This document shows positions 7,242-16,226 of a stretch of DNA of 64,000 nt, piece by piece. The number at the start of each line of letters is the position of its first letter. The stretch's first letter is position 1. This stretch comes from Salinirubellus salinus (GTDB lineage: Archaea; Halobacteriota; Halobacteria; Halobacteriales; Haloarculaceae). The translations under genes and the position numbers were made by a program. The notes beneath the pieces were generated by a model, which worked only from the letters and a program-made list of their open reading frames with translations, was not told the DNA's origin and did not search any database. Where the stretch lies: contig NZ_CP104003.1 of NCBI RefSeq assembly GCF_025231485.1, positions 930,001 to 994,000 on the forward strand. The letters are read 5' to 3'.

Positions 7242-8696
7242 ATGCCGATCTACAACCACGAGGGCGGGAGCGAGGCAAGCGGGGACAAAGGCGAGAAGTA
7301 TAAACAGGCGATTGAGGAGTATCTTCGCGCTCGTGGGTTCAGCATCGAGCGTCGTTCGAACCACCACAGCACCACCGAAGACTTGGCCGCTGTCGGTGTG
7401 GGTGACGATTTCCTCTACTTTGGTGGTGAGAAGGTTGGGGACGCGGTGAAAGAGTTCTGGCGGGTAGAGGCCAAGGCGACCAAGCTGTCGCGGCTGGACG
7501 ATGACTTCCTAACCGAGCTGGCGCGCGTCTTCATCGACTACTGTGAGGAAGACGGTCAGTTCGCGTACCACATCTTCGCCTCTTATCTCCAGGCCTTCGA
7601 AAAGTGGGAACGAATTTTCGACCCTCGAAAGAACACGCCGGAACACATCGAGGACTACTTCGAGACGATGGGGGAGAATCAGAAGCTGAACGAGGCCGAG
7701 CTAACCGCCTTCAACCAGCTCGATCTTGAGGACTTCGAACGATTCCTAGGCGACGTGTTCGTCCATCGAGCGACGTGGAATCGGCTCGGACAGATGGCCG
7801 AAGACGAGCGGGGCGTCGATCGAGAAAAGTGGGACTTTTACACCCGCGAGAACGCGCCGGTTCATGAGAGGGAGACACTCGTCGCCAACTTCCTCCGAAT
7901 TAGTGGGTTTCCAGAGTCAATCTACATCGGTCGGAACCTAGCCGACCATCCTGAGGACATCTTCGTTGACAACCCTCGTCATCTCCCAATTTGGGTTGAG
8001 GAAGGGTCGTTCTACAGTCTGCTTCCGCCCTCCGAGATGTCGCAATCACTCATTCAGTTCGTAGAAGAGGACTCAGTCCGGAGCCGACCTTTCCTTGAGT
8101 GGCTAAACGTCGAAGAGGAGGCGCCTCGTCTCGCGAAGCGGCTGTTCAACCGTGCGGTTCGAGAACGAGCGGTTACGCGGTACGAGGGTTGTAAGCTGGT
8201 GCGTCACCGGTACGAGAACCGCCTACTTTTCGAACACGAGACGGAGGGCTCCGATGCCGGGGATGGCGATATGAACAAGACGAAAATTGAGGGATGGGAC
8301 GTGGCAATGGACTGGAGCGGCTACGCCGCCCACCGCTATGCTAATCCAGTTGTCAAGCGATACGATGACCAGTTCTACGTGTTCATCGACACTGGGTGGA
8401 TGTTTTCCCGCTCCGGAAGAGGTGCCAGTATCATCGACGGAGACCTGGCGAGCGAACTCCACAACGACCTCCAGAGTGCCGGGCACGGAAATCCCAACAA
8501 CCTGAAGGCCCAGTTCCGCCAGTGGCGGGCCTACCTATGGATGGACGGCTCCGATCGAGAAGGACTATCGCCACCCGGAGACGACCCACAAGAGCTGGAG
8601 TTCGACGCGGTGGAAAGCCTACGAATCGGGAAGCGTCCCCCGAAGAACACCGAAGAGCGGGAACATCTGATGCAACGAGGTGTTGATGATTACTGA
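7242..8696 (+). CDS. Partner protein of short Argonaute with N-terminal D...ExK nuclease-like domain
   Basis: A 484-residue protein from ATG 7242; a GTG at 7218 would add MARIAGER. The first 110 residues look like a restriction-endonuclease fold: a helix (DKGEKYKQAIEEYLRARGF), an acidic position near residue 47 (STTEDLAAVGVGDD), then FWRVEAKATK with Glu76 and Lys78 as the ExK pair. The rest (about 370 residues) has no named motif I can place. In short Argonaute operons the matching position is an APAZ domain that replaces the missing N/PAZ half, so I infer an APAZ-like part. The stop overlaps the Argonaute ATG by one base (TGATG), indicating coupled translation and probably a 1:1 complex. The closest known layout is SPARDA (DREN nuclease-APAZ plus short pAgo); alternatives are a DUF4365-like or Mrr-like effector. 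Confidence 0.68.
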   Translation: MPIYNHEGGSEASGDKGEKYKQAIEEYLRARGFSIERRSNHHSTTEDLAAVGVGDDFLYFGGEKVGDAVKEFWRVEAKATKLSRLDDDFLTELARVFIDYCEEDGQFAYHIFASYLQAFEKWERIFDPRKNTPEHIEDYFETMGENQKLNEAELTAFNQLDLEDFERFLGDVFVHRATWNRLGQMAEDERGVDREKWDFYTRENAPVHERETLVANFLRISGFPESIYIGRNLADHPEDIFVDNPRHLPIWVEEGSFYSLLPPSEMSQSLIQFVEEDSVRSRPFLEWLNVEEEAPRLAKRLFNRAVRERAVTRYEGCKLVRHRYENRLLFEHETEGSDAGDGDMNKTKIEGWDVAMDWSGYAAHRYANPVVKRYDDQFYVFIDTGWMFSRSGRGASIIDGDLASELHNDLQSAGHGNPNNLKAQFRQWRAYLWMDGSDREGLSPPGDDPQELEFDAVESLRIGKRPPKNTEEREHLMQRGVDDY

Positions 8697-10123
8697 TGCC
8701 CGAATTTGATGTGGACTTCCTCACCGAGCCCGACCTCGTGTTCGACGGCGGTCAGAGTGCGAAGGATCCGCGCGCCGGACTCCTGAAGTACGGCCCCTGT
8801 CCGCCGCGCGACGGTTCGGAACACGAAATCGTCCGGATCGGTTTAATCGGTGATAGCTGGTCGATTTCAGCGATGCGCGGCCTTTTGGAGGATATGCGCT
8901 ATGGGATACTCCCGAACGGGAGCGACCGCGAGCGGTGGAACCAACCGTTCCCCGGCCTCGGCCCGAACTCCGAACTCCGGATGTCGTTCGACCAGCGGCA
9001 GATGTGGCGGGGGAGAATCGAGGAAGACGACCTTGACGCGCTGACCGGCGTCAGAGGCGAGTCTAAGCGTGTTGAGCAGGCAATCAACTACGTCAAGTTC
9101 CAGATGGAAAACATCTGTTCCCAGACGCCGAACCCAGACGTGGTCATTGTCAGCATCCCCGAAACCCTCGCAGAGTTGCTGACTGAGGGTAAGAAAGCGG
9201 ATACTATTCGGACGACGGACACCGATTTCAGAAGCCGAATCAAGCTACTTGGGATGCTCAACGACACCCCAACGCAGTTGATCGGCCCCAAGACCCTCCG
9301 CGGTGAGGACGTCCAACCAAAGCGCGAGGTGGCATGGAACCTCGCGGTCGGGCTCCTCTACAAGGCACGTCGAGGGCGGCCGTGGAAGCTCACGGAGCTA
9401 AAGTCGAACACCTGCTACGCCGGCATCTCGTTTTATGACGAGCGTGGGACAGACCCCGACACAAGGGCCTCAATCGCGCAGGTGTTCATGGAAACCGGGG
9501 AGAACTTCGTCATTCGGGGCGACCCGGTCGCCGACATAGCCAGCGATAAGAACACCGGTCGCACCCACCTTTCGACCGAGGATGCGGAGAGACTGATTGA
9601 GACTATCTTGGAGCGGTACGGCGAGCGACGTGAGGAGCGCCCCGACCGATTGGTGATCCACAAATCCTCCAACTTCTGGGAAGAGGAGACTGCTGGTTTC
9701 ATCTCCGGTTCAGAAGGGGTGAGGCGTCGTGACTTTATCACAATCCGCGAGCACCATCCGATTCGGCTGTTCAGCAATACACAGTACCCACCCCTTCGCG
9801 GAACGGTCGCTCTCCCGCCGGGACGGGAGGAGTACTACCTCTACACGAAGGGGTTTGTGCCGGAAATCTCGGCGTACAACGATTCCGGTACTCCCAACCC
9901 CATTGTCGTCCGACCCCACGGAGAGGTGAACGACACCTCGTACCGAGAGATATGCGAGGAGATACTTGCTTTCTCAAAGCTTGACTGGAACAGTTCAGAT
10001 TTCTGTAAGAAGCTCCCCGTCACCGTTGGCATCGCGGACGCAGTGAGCGACATTCTCGCGGAGCCTATGGCGCAGGAGCTACCGGACGGCGCGTTCCCGT
10101 ACCACTATTACTACTATATGTGA
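8696..10123 (+). CDS. Short prokaryotic Argonaute (MID-PIWI), catalytically inactive
   Basis: A 475-residue protein of the length expected for MID plus PIWI only. The N-terminus has the pAgo signature EPDLVFDGG, then DPRAGLLKYGPC and VRIGLIGD. The PIWI domain follows: CYAGISFY (about residue 240), where active enzymes have Asp after G-I but this one has Ser; DRLVIHKSSNF (about 315), where the usual Asp after His-Lys/Arg is also replaced; and the C-terminal signature ILAFSKLDWNSSDF, then LPVTVGIADAVSDIL, ending in a Tyr-rich tail (YHYYYYM). Loss of two tetrad Asp residues means it should bind guide and target without slicing, as in short pAgos that license a partner effector. It is coupled by TGATG to the preceding nuclease-like gene. 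GC is lower than the host's, consistent with transfer. Confidence 0.85.
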   Translation: MPEFDVDFLTEPDLVFDGGQSAKDPRAGLLKYGPCPPRDGSEHEIVRIGLIGDSWSISAMRGLLEDMRYGILPNGSDRERWNQPFPGLGPNSELRMSFDQRQMWRGRIEEDDLDALTGVRGESKRVEQAINYVKFQMENICSQTPNPDVVIVSIPETLAELLTEGKKADTIRTTDTDFRSRIKLLGMLNDTPTQLIGPKTLRGEDVQPKREVAWNLAVGLLYKARRGRPWKLTELKSNTCYAGISFYDERGTDPDTRASIAQVFMETGENFVIRGDPVADIASDKNTGRTHLSTEDAERLIETILERYGERREERPDRLVIHKSSNFWEEETAGFISGSEGVRRRDFITIREHHPIRLFSNTQYPPLRGTVALPPGREEYYLYTKGFVPEISAYNDSGTPNPIVVRPHGEVNDTSYREICEEILAFSKLDWNSSDFCKKLPVTVGIADAVSDILAEPMAQELPDGAFPYHYYYYM

Positions 10124-10138
10124 GAGTCTCAGGCGGAG

Positions 10139-10864
10139 TTAGAGCCGTTTCTCGGTGATGTCCTTAGCAGGGACAAAGACGCGGACGAGTTCGCCCAGCT
10201 CCCACGTCCGGTGGACGTCGGCGAGGTTGTGGAGGCACACCTGGAGCAGGTCGCCCGTGCGGTAGTGATGGGCGGCGCTACCGGAACTCTCGAACGGGTC
10301 GTACGCCCGCGACGCGTACCATGGATGGCCCTCCACATCCAACAGCCCCGCCGGGTCGGGCGCGTCCTCGAACAGCAGCTCGTGGGCGCCGGTGAGCGTG
10401 TTCGCGTCCGCACTCGCGCCGTACGCCGTGTGGGTGGTGTTCAGGCGCTTCTTCACCGGGTCGTACAGATCCGAGGACATCACGCCGTCGAGCACCCAGT
10501 CCACGCCCCGTCTGAAGCAGCGGGTACGAACGAACGGGAGGTCGAAGCCACCCTTCCATGAGTCTGCGTTGTAGGCGACGAGTCGGTCGTAGTCGCGTTC
10601 GAACCGCTCGAACAGCTCCTCGCCCATCGCCCGCAACAACTCCGTCTCGTCGTCGCACACTCGGACGCGCACGTCCGCCCCGCTCGCGTCATCGAGGCCG
10701 TCCGTGAGCAACCGCTCGTCCACGGAGTGTGGGCCGGCGTTTACGAGTAGGGTGGCGTGTCCGCCGCGATACCAGAACCCGCAGACGGTGATCTCACCCC
10801 GCCAGCCGAAGCCGGTCGTCTCGATGTCCCACGCCACGTGGCCGCGGTCTGTCCAGTCTCGCAT
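10139..10864 (-). CDS. DEDD-family 3'-5' exonuclease (RNase H-like fold)
   Basis: A 241-residue protein. Exo I is VAWDIETTGFGW (Asp-x-Glu), Exo II is LVAYNADSWKGGFDLPFVRT (Asn then Asp, as in DnaQ/PolB-type exonucleases), and Exo III is probably YRTGDLLQVCLHNLADV with the last catalytic Asp. No polymerase domain is attached. It converges with the Argonaute gene (stop to stop 15 nt) and is divergent from a small membrane protein. It could be a stand-alone DNA or RNA trimming enzyme belonging to the island; a link with the Argonaute system is only positional. Start ATG at 10862-10864. Confidence 0.75.
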   Translation of the reverse strand: MRDWTDRGHVAWDIETTGFGWRGEITVCGFWYRGGHATLLVNAGPHSVDERLLTDGLDDASGADVRVRVCDDETELLRAMGEELFERFERDYDRLVAYNADSWKGGFDLPFVRTRCFRRGVDWVLDGVMSSDLYDPVKKRLNTTHTAYGASADANTLTGAHELLFEDAPDPAGLLDVEGHPWYASRAYDPFESSGSAAHHYRTGDLLQVCLHNLADVHRTWELGELVRVFVPAKDITEKRL

Positions 10865-10991
10865 CTCCTCGGACGAGACGAACGCTGACGGGATAGGCGA
10901 AACCGGGTCGTTGCCGGGACTGCCGGGTTCAGCGCCTTCCTCCCGGGCGGAGAAAGATTTACTCAGTCACGACAACGTACCAACAGACGAC

Positions 10992-11348
10992 ATGGCCGCC
11001 CCGACGCTGATAGATGGCATCAAGCGAGCCCTCGTGCTCCTCGCACTCCCGTCAGCGGGGGTTCTCGCACTCGTTGGCGGCGTTGACGTCATCTACGGGG
11101 GTGAGGTCGCCGGGCAAGCCTACCTCGGGGCAATTGCGGTGATTCTCGGGGGAGTCTACCTGGCGGCGAAGTACTGGAACATCCGCTACACCGTGGGCTT
11201 CGTCGGTGCTGGCGTCGTGGCCGTGGTGGGTGCTCCGAGCTTCGTCTCCAACTTGATTCCCGAGACGTACGCCAACGCGGGGACGCTTCTCGTACTGTTG
11301 TTCGTCGTGTTGGTGGGGATGCGCCTCCTCGACAAGATGGAGGGCTGA
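10992..11348 (+). CDS. Small four-helix membrane protein
   Basis: A 118-residue protein beginning MAAPTLIDGIKRALVLLALP. It has about four hydrophobic helices (around residues 11-33, 40-58, 66-84 and 92-112) and ends in a short charged tail (RLLDKMEG). No family recognised. The ATG at 10992 follows a promoter-like patch (aagatttactcag near 10951-10963) at leaderless distance. It stands between the DEDD exonuclease (divergent) and the Orc1/Cdc6-like gene (convergent). Small membrane proteins are frequent effectors in defence islands, but nothing here proves that role. Confidence 0.7.
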   Translation: MAAPTLIDGIKRALVLLALPSAGVLALVGGVDVIYGGEVAGQAYLGAIAVILGGVYLAAKYWNIRYTVGFVGAGVVAVVGAPSFVSNLIPETYANAGTLLVLLFVVLVGMRLLDKMEG

Positions 11349-11364
11349 CCCGGCTCTCGGCGTA

Positions 11365-12366
11365 CTACTCAACCGTGGAGTAACGTCGCGCCTTCCCCTC
11401 GCCCTCTGCGGTGACGAGGTTGTACCGACGCATCTTCCGGAGGTAGTTGCGGAGCGTGCGCTCTGCCCGCGGCTCGTCCACCGCCTCGCGGTACGCCTCG
11501 TAGAGCGCGTCCGGGCGGACGCCGTCCCGCTCGGTGATGAGGTCGTACACCACGCGCTGGTGCGGGGTGAGCTTCTCGAGGCTCTGCTGGCGGATCTTGG
11601 ACTTCGCTTCCGGGGCGGCCTCGCGGAGCATCGCGTCGGTGATGCGGGCCGCTCCCTCCCGGTCGGCGGCCTCGGCGGCCGCACGGAGCGTACCGATGGC
11701 CACGCGTGCGTCGCCGGCGGCCGCGTCCGCGACCCACCTGAGCTGTTCGTTCGTGATGGCATCCTCTCGGAGACCCCACCGCACGCGGTCTTCGAGGATG
11801 GCAACCAGCTCGTCCACGCCGTAGCGATCGAACCGGATGTGGTGGGCGGTCTTGAGGCGGCTGGCAACGCGCTCCTCGAGCGGCGCGTACAGTGCCTCCT
11901 CGGCGTTGGCGATCAGGACGACGGAGAGCCCGCGCGTGCGGTGGAGGTCGTACAGGACGCCCTTCTCCTCCAGTTGGTCGACCTCGTCGAGGATGGCAAC
12001 GTACGGCGTGTCTAGGTTCTCCCGCAGGCGGTCAAGCAGGGAGTCGCGGGGCGTGGACTGGCGGTGGACGTCGTACGCCTCGCCGATGCCCTCTAGGAGG
12101 CGGTAGAGCGTCTTGTACCGGGTGTAGGCGTCCCAGCAGTTGACGTACTGGACGGTGGCGTCGGTCTCCCGCTGGAGGCGGTCGCCGACGTGCCGCGCGA
12201 TACAGGTCTTCCCGGTGCCGGACGGGCCGGTGAGCAGGGCGGGATCGGCGTGGCGACCGTCGAGGAGCGGGTCAAGCGAGCTGGTGAGCGCGTCCACCTC
12301 ACCCTCTCGGTGCCGCACGTCTCCGGGCACGAACGCGGGCTCCAACGGCCGGGGGTCGACAATCAT
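11365..12366 (-). CDS. Orc1/Cdc6-like AAA+ ATPase
   Basis: A 333-residue protein with the standard Orc1/Cdc6 layout. The entry motif is PAFVPGDVRHREGEVDAL, Walker A is TGPSGTGKT (residues 46-54), Walker B is VAILDEVDQL (about 123-132), then come sensor regions and a C-terminal winged helix (LTPHQRVVYDLI to RRYNLVTAEGEGKARRYSTV). I start it at ATG 12364-12366 (MIVDPRPLEP), the normal family N-terminus. It is one of the many accessory Orc/Cdc6 paralogues of haloarchaea, often left by plasmids or integrated elements. It is divergent from the DUF499 operon. It may initiate replication of a former replicon, or act as an ATPase in the neighbouring defence operon; no origin repeats were convincing. 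Confidence 0.85.
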   Translation of the reverse strand: MIVDPRPLEPAFVPGDVRHREGEVDALTSSLDPLLDGRHADPALLTGPSGTGKTCIARHVGDRLQRETDATVQYVNCWDAYTRYKTLYRLLEGIGEAYDVHRQSTPRDSLLDRLRENLDTPYVAILDEVDQLEEKGVLYDLHRTRGLSVVLIANAEEALYAPLEERVASRLKTAHHIRFDRYGVDELVAILEDRVRWGLREDAITNEQLRWVADAAAGDARVAIGTLRAAAEAADREGAARITDAMLREAAPEAKSKIRQQSLEKLTPHQRVVYDLITERDGVRPDALYEAYREAVDEPRAERTLRNYLRKMRRYNLVTAEGEGKARRYSTVE

Positions 12367-12480
12367 ACGCGTCGGGCCCGGCAGCGACCGTATTAGTTGT
12401 GAGGGGGTGACATCCGGGTTTCCGATACGATTCGCGACGCTCCAAATCGGTTCTCCGGCAGAGGACAATTCGTTGCGTGG

Positions 12481-12488
12481 TTATATTA
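12481..12488 (+). promoter_or_regulatory. TATA-like element for the BREX-like operon
   Basis: ttatatta within an AT-rich patch of an otherwise GC-rich gap lies about 90 nt upstream of the DUF499 start. Transcription would begin near 12510, leaving a leader of about 60 nt. Confidence 0.4.
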
Positions 12489-12570
12489 TCTCCCCAGCAA
12501 TTAATCCGCCAACGCCATTGGGTTCAGCCAACCGGCCCTCGGAGGCGAATCTCCGTAGAATGCCACAACC

Positions 12571-15300
12571 ATGACAAGCAGGGTAATCAGCGATTACGTC
12601 ACGCCAAGCGACGAGATCCTCGTCGACGGAGAGATCACCACGCGCGATCTCCTCGACGAGGTCGACCTCTACAACCTCTATGACGACGGCGACGTCCCCG
12701 AGAAGGATGCCGACCGCATCCTCGGTATCACCTACCCGACGCGGACGCTCCGCACGGTCATCGAGCGCACCACCGAGAAGCTCGCGCCCGCCGACCCACT
12801 CGACGACGGAGCGCACGTCATCGCCGGCGGGTACGGCACCGGGAAGAGCCACGTCGGCCTCGTTCTCTACCATCTCCTGAACGATCCGGAGCGGGGCCGC
12901 GAGTGGCTTGCCGCGAACGACATCGACGCTCCGCTCCCGGACGAGAGCCGCGTGGCCGCCCTCCAGATGCTCAACCTCGACCGCCCAACAGGCGAGACCT
13001 ACGAGCAGCTATGGCGACCCATCTACCGTGAACTCGGCATCGAGGATGAGCTCGACGGCACGGGCGAGGTGCCCTCTGCGTCCGACATCCGCGACGCTCT
13101 CGATGACACCCCGACGCTCCTGTTCATCGACGAGATCGAGCGATGGCTCAACGCCAGTGTCCGCCGGGAGTTCTGGGACGACAACCTCGCGTTCCTCCAG
13201 AACCTGATGGAGGCGGCGGGGCGGAAGGATACGCCACTCGTCACGTTCGTCTCCCTGCTGTATGACGATGCTGAGGTACAGGAGGTCGCCGAGCGGACGA
13301 ACCCGTTCATCCACAACCTGACCGCCAGGCGCGAGGAGAAGATCCAGTTCATCACGCACCGACTCGTCGGGTCTAGAGACGACCCGAAGGGAATTGAGAG
13401 GGTCGTCAGCGACTACGTTGAGGCCTACCGGGGAAGCGAACTCGTGGACATCGACGACTATCAGGGGCTCTCCGACCGCATCGATCGCTACTATCCGTTC
13501 CACCCTGACACGCTCGACCTGTTGATGCGGAAGTTCACCAACGCACGGTCGAGTGACGCCCGGAGCCTGCTGGACTTCCTCACCCGCGTGTTTGCCGACA
13601 ACTACGATGCGGTCGACCTGATCCTGACCGGTGACGTCGATGTCAACCGACACATCGACCGACTCTCCGCTCTCGATGGTGAGCTGCTCCCGTCGAAGTA
13701 CGGCGACGATCGGGAACGCCTCCAGAACGATGACGGCTCCTTCGATCCGCACGTCGAGGGGCTGCTGAACACCGTGCTGCTCCACAGCCTCACCGCCGCC
13801 GGTGAGGAGGGGGCCAACCGGCACCAGATGATCATGGGTGGCCTCCGTCCGGGCATCAACAGCCACGAGATCATCCAGACGTTCACCAACGAGGTGGCAG
13901 GTTACGCGTGGCACATCCACCGCCTCAACGGCGAGTTCTCCTTCGACGTGGACGAGAACCCGGCCGCTCGCATCGAGAAGAAAGCCGAGGACGTCCACCG
14001 GAAGGAGGCCGTCCACCGTATCGAGAACCTCGTACTGGAGGAGCTGTTCGGCGGCCGTGAGAACGTCCACGTCTGGGGGCCGATCAACACCGAGCAGCAG
14101 ATCGACGACAACAGGTCGTTCAAGATTCTGGTGCGGCTCGACTACCAGCGTACCTACGGGAAGGACTTCGCCGAGTTCGTCGATGGTCGTGAGTTCCCGA
14201 ACACGATGGTCGTGGTCGCGCCGGACGCGGACGTCCAGTCCAACACGGGCATCATCAAGATGGCCAAGAACGTCGTGGCCGGCGAACAGCTCCGCGACGA
14301 CGGTGGCGACGTTCCTGACGGGTTCGACGACATCCACCAGCAGAACCACGACAACCTCAGGGAGCGCGTGCGCGACAAGTTCGGCAACGTCCACATCAGC
14401 ACCGAGCGTAAGGGGGAGGTGCGACTCGTACCCTCCACGCTCTCGGCACGCGACGGAGAGGACTTCTACGAGGCGACCGTCCGCACCGTCACGCCCGACG
14501 AGAGCGACATCAGCAAGGCGGTCAGGGAGATTCTCGCCGACCGGGCAGAGAGCGGACTCGAGTACCGGTACCTCCTGAACGACTTCTACCGCGATGTGGG
14601 CACACCCACGCTGGTGGACAAGGAGACCTTCGAGACGACGATCAAGGATCTCTGTGCCGACGGCGTCATCAGCGTCGGCGGCACCATCGACTCGCGGCCA
14701 TCCAGCATCGGCAGCAACTCGACGGTCATCCACGGTGACTTCGTCGCCGCGACTCCGACCGACACCGACGATACGGACGAGTTCGGCGGAGCCGACACGC
14801 GGGACGCGCCCGAAACCCCGACTGGGGGCAAGGTAGAGGATGAGGGCATGGCAGAGTCCGACGGTGGTTCGACCACCACGCTCGGTGGTACGGAGGTCAC
14901 CGACGGGCCGGCCGACTCGACTGATGGCCCCGAGGTCAAGACGGGTGACGGGTCGGCTACGGAGGAGCCATCAACGGTGACGTTCCCCGCGATGCCCCCG
15001 CTGAAAGCGGACAACAAATTCTCCCTCGTCGACAAGCTGGAGCGAAGGATGGGAGCCGACTGGGAGGTACACCATCTGACGCTCAAAATCGAAGCGTCGC
15101 TTTCGGACGATGACCTGGGGGAAATCGGTCTCGCGGGCTACTCGGAGCTGGCCGACCGAACAGAGGTGGACGAGGAGCTAACGATGGACGCCAGCGACGC
15201 CCCGCTCTCGAAGCGACGCGTTTTGGACATCGTAGAGGACGTCAGCGTCCCACGGGTCGCCACCCTCTCTATCCGCCTAGAGGTGATGAAACATGAGTAG
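12571..15300 (+). CDS. DUF499-type P-loop ATPase of a BREX-like operon
   Basis: A 909-residue soluble ATPase. The P-loop is GGYGTGKSH (residues 86-94) and Walker B is LLFIDEIERW (about 183-192). Later parts include the arginine-rich ARREEKIQFITHRLV and the DUF499-type middle (GRENVHVWGPINTEQQIDDN). Residues about 730-805 form a Thr/Asp/Gly-rich disordered linker before a C-terminal domain. This is the COG1483/DUF499 family, functionally comparable to BrxC/PglY and repeatedly found next to DUF1156 methyltransferases in predicted defence operons. The stop overlaps the next ATG (genes overlap 15293-15300). In the operon it probably supplies the motor or assembly step that targets unmodified DNA; this is inferred from BREX. 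Confidence 0.82.
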   Translation: MTSRVISDYVTPSDEILVDGEITTRDLLDEVDLYNLYDDGDVPEKDADRILGITYPTRTLRTVIERTTEKLAPADPLDDGAHVIAGGYGTGKSHVGLVLYHLLNDPERGREWLAANDIDAPLPDESRVAALQMLNLDRPTGETYEQLWRPIYRELGIEDELDGTGEVPSASDIRDALDDTPTLLFIDEIERWLNASVRREFWDDNLAFLQNLMEAAGRKDTPLVTFVSLLYDDAEVQEVAERTNPFIHNLTARREEKIQFITHRLVGSRDDPKGIERVVSDYVEAYRGSELVDIDDYQGLSDRIDRYYPFHPDTLDLLMRKFTNARSSDARSLLDFLTRVFADNYDAVDLILTGDVDVNRHIDRLSALDGELLPSKYGDDRERLQNDDGSFDPHVEGLLNTVLLHSLTAAGEEGANRHQMIMGGLRPGINSHEIIQTFTNEVAGYAWHIHRLNGEFSFDVDENPAARIEKKAEDVHRKEAVHRIENLVLEELFGGRENVHVWGPINTEQQIDDNRSFKILVRLDYQRTYGKDFAEFVDGREFPNTMVVVAPDADVQSNTGIIKMAKNVVAGEQLRDDGGDVPDGFDDIHQQNHDNLRERVRDKFGNVHISTERKGEVRLVPSTLSARDGEDFYEATVRTVTPDESDISKAVREILADRAESGLEYRYLLNDFYRDVGTPTLVDKETFETTIKDLCADGVISVGGTIDSRPSSIGSNSTVIHGDFVAATPTDTDDTDEFGGADTRDAPETPTGGKVEDEGMAESDGGSTTTLGGTEVTDGPADSTDGPEVKTGDGSATEEPSTVTFPAMPPLKADNKFSLVDKLERRMGADWEVHHLTLKIEASLSDDDLGEIGLAGYSELADRTEVDEELTMDASDAPLSKRRVLDIVEDVSVPRVATLSIRLEVMKHE

Positions 15301-16225
15301 GGGCCTCTACGGTATCGACGAGGTGCGTCACCTCGTCAACGACGACCCGTTCGACGCCCTGTTCGAGTGCCTGCGTCGCATCTGGGACGCGGATGATGCC
15401 TTCGAGGCCAAGCAGGTCGCTGACCGGGAGTACCGGACGCGGCTCCTCGAACGAGAGATTTCACGGCAGTACCCCGATCTGTACGACGACTTGGTCGATC
15501 GAGTGGGCGACCATCCGCTGATGGAGCTGACCGACGGCTGCGGCATCATCATGGACGGCATGAGCCTCCGCGAGGGGTTCCGCTTGGCCGCCGACCTCGC
15601 CGAGGAACGGGACTGGACGGTGGAGTACGACTGGGCGGCCTGTGAGGGCCTGCCCACGGAGACGAAGTTCATCGCCCAGCCGTGGTTCAACGCGAACGGC
15701 GGCAAGCAGGCCAGCATGAAACACGACCATGTGGCCTACATCGGTGAACCGGAGGTGCCGCCGCTTCCGGGCACCTCGCCGGAGTACGTCTGGTCGCGCT
15801 TCCCCGACAAGCGACTCCACAACTCGCAGGAGGGCCAGTACACCCTGACGGAGCTCGTCGAGGTGTACGACGAGGCAAAGGAGTTGGTGATCGACATCAT
15901 CGAGGAGAGCGTCCACGACCGGTTCTTGGTGTCGAGCGACCACGGCTACGTGAATTTCAGCGGCAACAACCCCTACCGTCTCGCCGAGGAAGACGAAGCG
16001 ATTCTGAAGGAGAAGTTCAGTGGCCGTTACCGAGAGGTGGAACACAGCGGTCTGCTGCGGAAGCTGGAGCGAGATGGCATCATCCACCGCGCCGGCGGCC
16101 ACTACCTGATTCGAGGCCACCACAGCTGGACGAAGCGTGGTGCGACCTCGCGCATTGATCACGGGGGACTGACCCTCGTAGAGACGATGACTCCCCTACT
16201 GACGGTCGATACGACCGGTGACTGA
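15293..16225 (+). CDS. Minimal PglZ-like (alkaline phosphatase superfamily) protein
   Basis: A 310-residue protein between the DUF499 ATPase and the DUF1156 methyltransferase, overlapping the former by 8 nt and ending 1 nt before the likely ATG of the latter. Residues 84-95 (GIIMDGMSLREG) match the metal-binding Asp (88) and nucleophile position (Ser91) of the phosphatase fold. Residues 213-220 (VSSDHGYV) supply the paired Asp-His metal ligands, and HGGLTLVETMTPLL (290-303) matches the closing His-Gly-Gly-(L/S)-x-x-E motif of PglZ. It is much shorter than PglZ of classical BREX (about 600-900 residues), keeping little beyond the catalytic core. Assignment rests on these three motifs. Confidence 0.7.
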   Translation: MSRGLYGIDEVRHLVNDDPFDALFECLRRIWDADDAFEAKQVADREYRTRLLEREISRQYPDLYDDLVDRVGDHPLMELTDGCGIIMDGMSLREGFRLAADLAEERDWTVEYDWAACEGLPTETKFIAQPWFNANGGKQASMKHDHVAYIGEPEVPPLPGTSPEYVWSRFPDKRLHNSQEGQYTLTELVEVYDEAKELVIDIIEESVHDRFLVSSDHGYVNFSGNNPYRLAEEDEAILKEKFSGRYREVEHSGLLRKLERDGIIHRAGGHYLIRGHHSWTKRGATSRIDHGGLTLVETMTPLLTVDTTGD

Positions 16226-16226
16226 T

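Noticed and set aside
12367-12570. Possible replication origin beside the Orc1/Cdc6-like gene
   Set aside because: The gap has one AT-rich patch but I found no pair of origin-recognition-type inverted repeats; it reads as an ordinary divergent promoter region.
13009-14733. 574-residue open frame antisense to the DUF499 gene
   Set aside because: High GC makes long antisense frames common here; the plus strand carries clear P-loop and Walker B motifs and operon coupling, while the antisense product has no recognisable domain.
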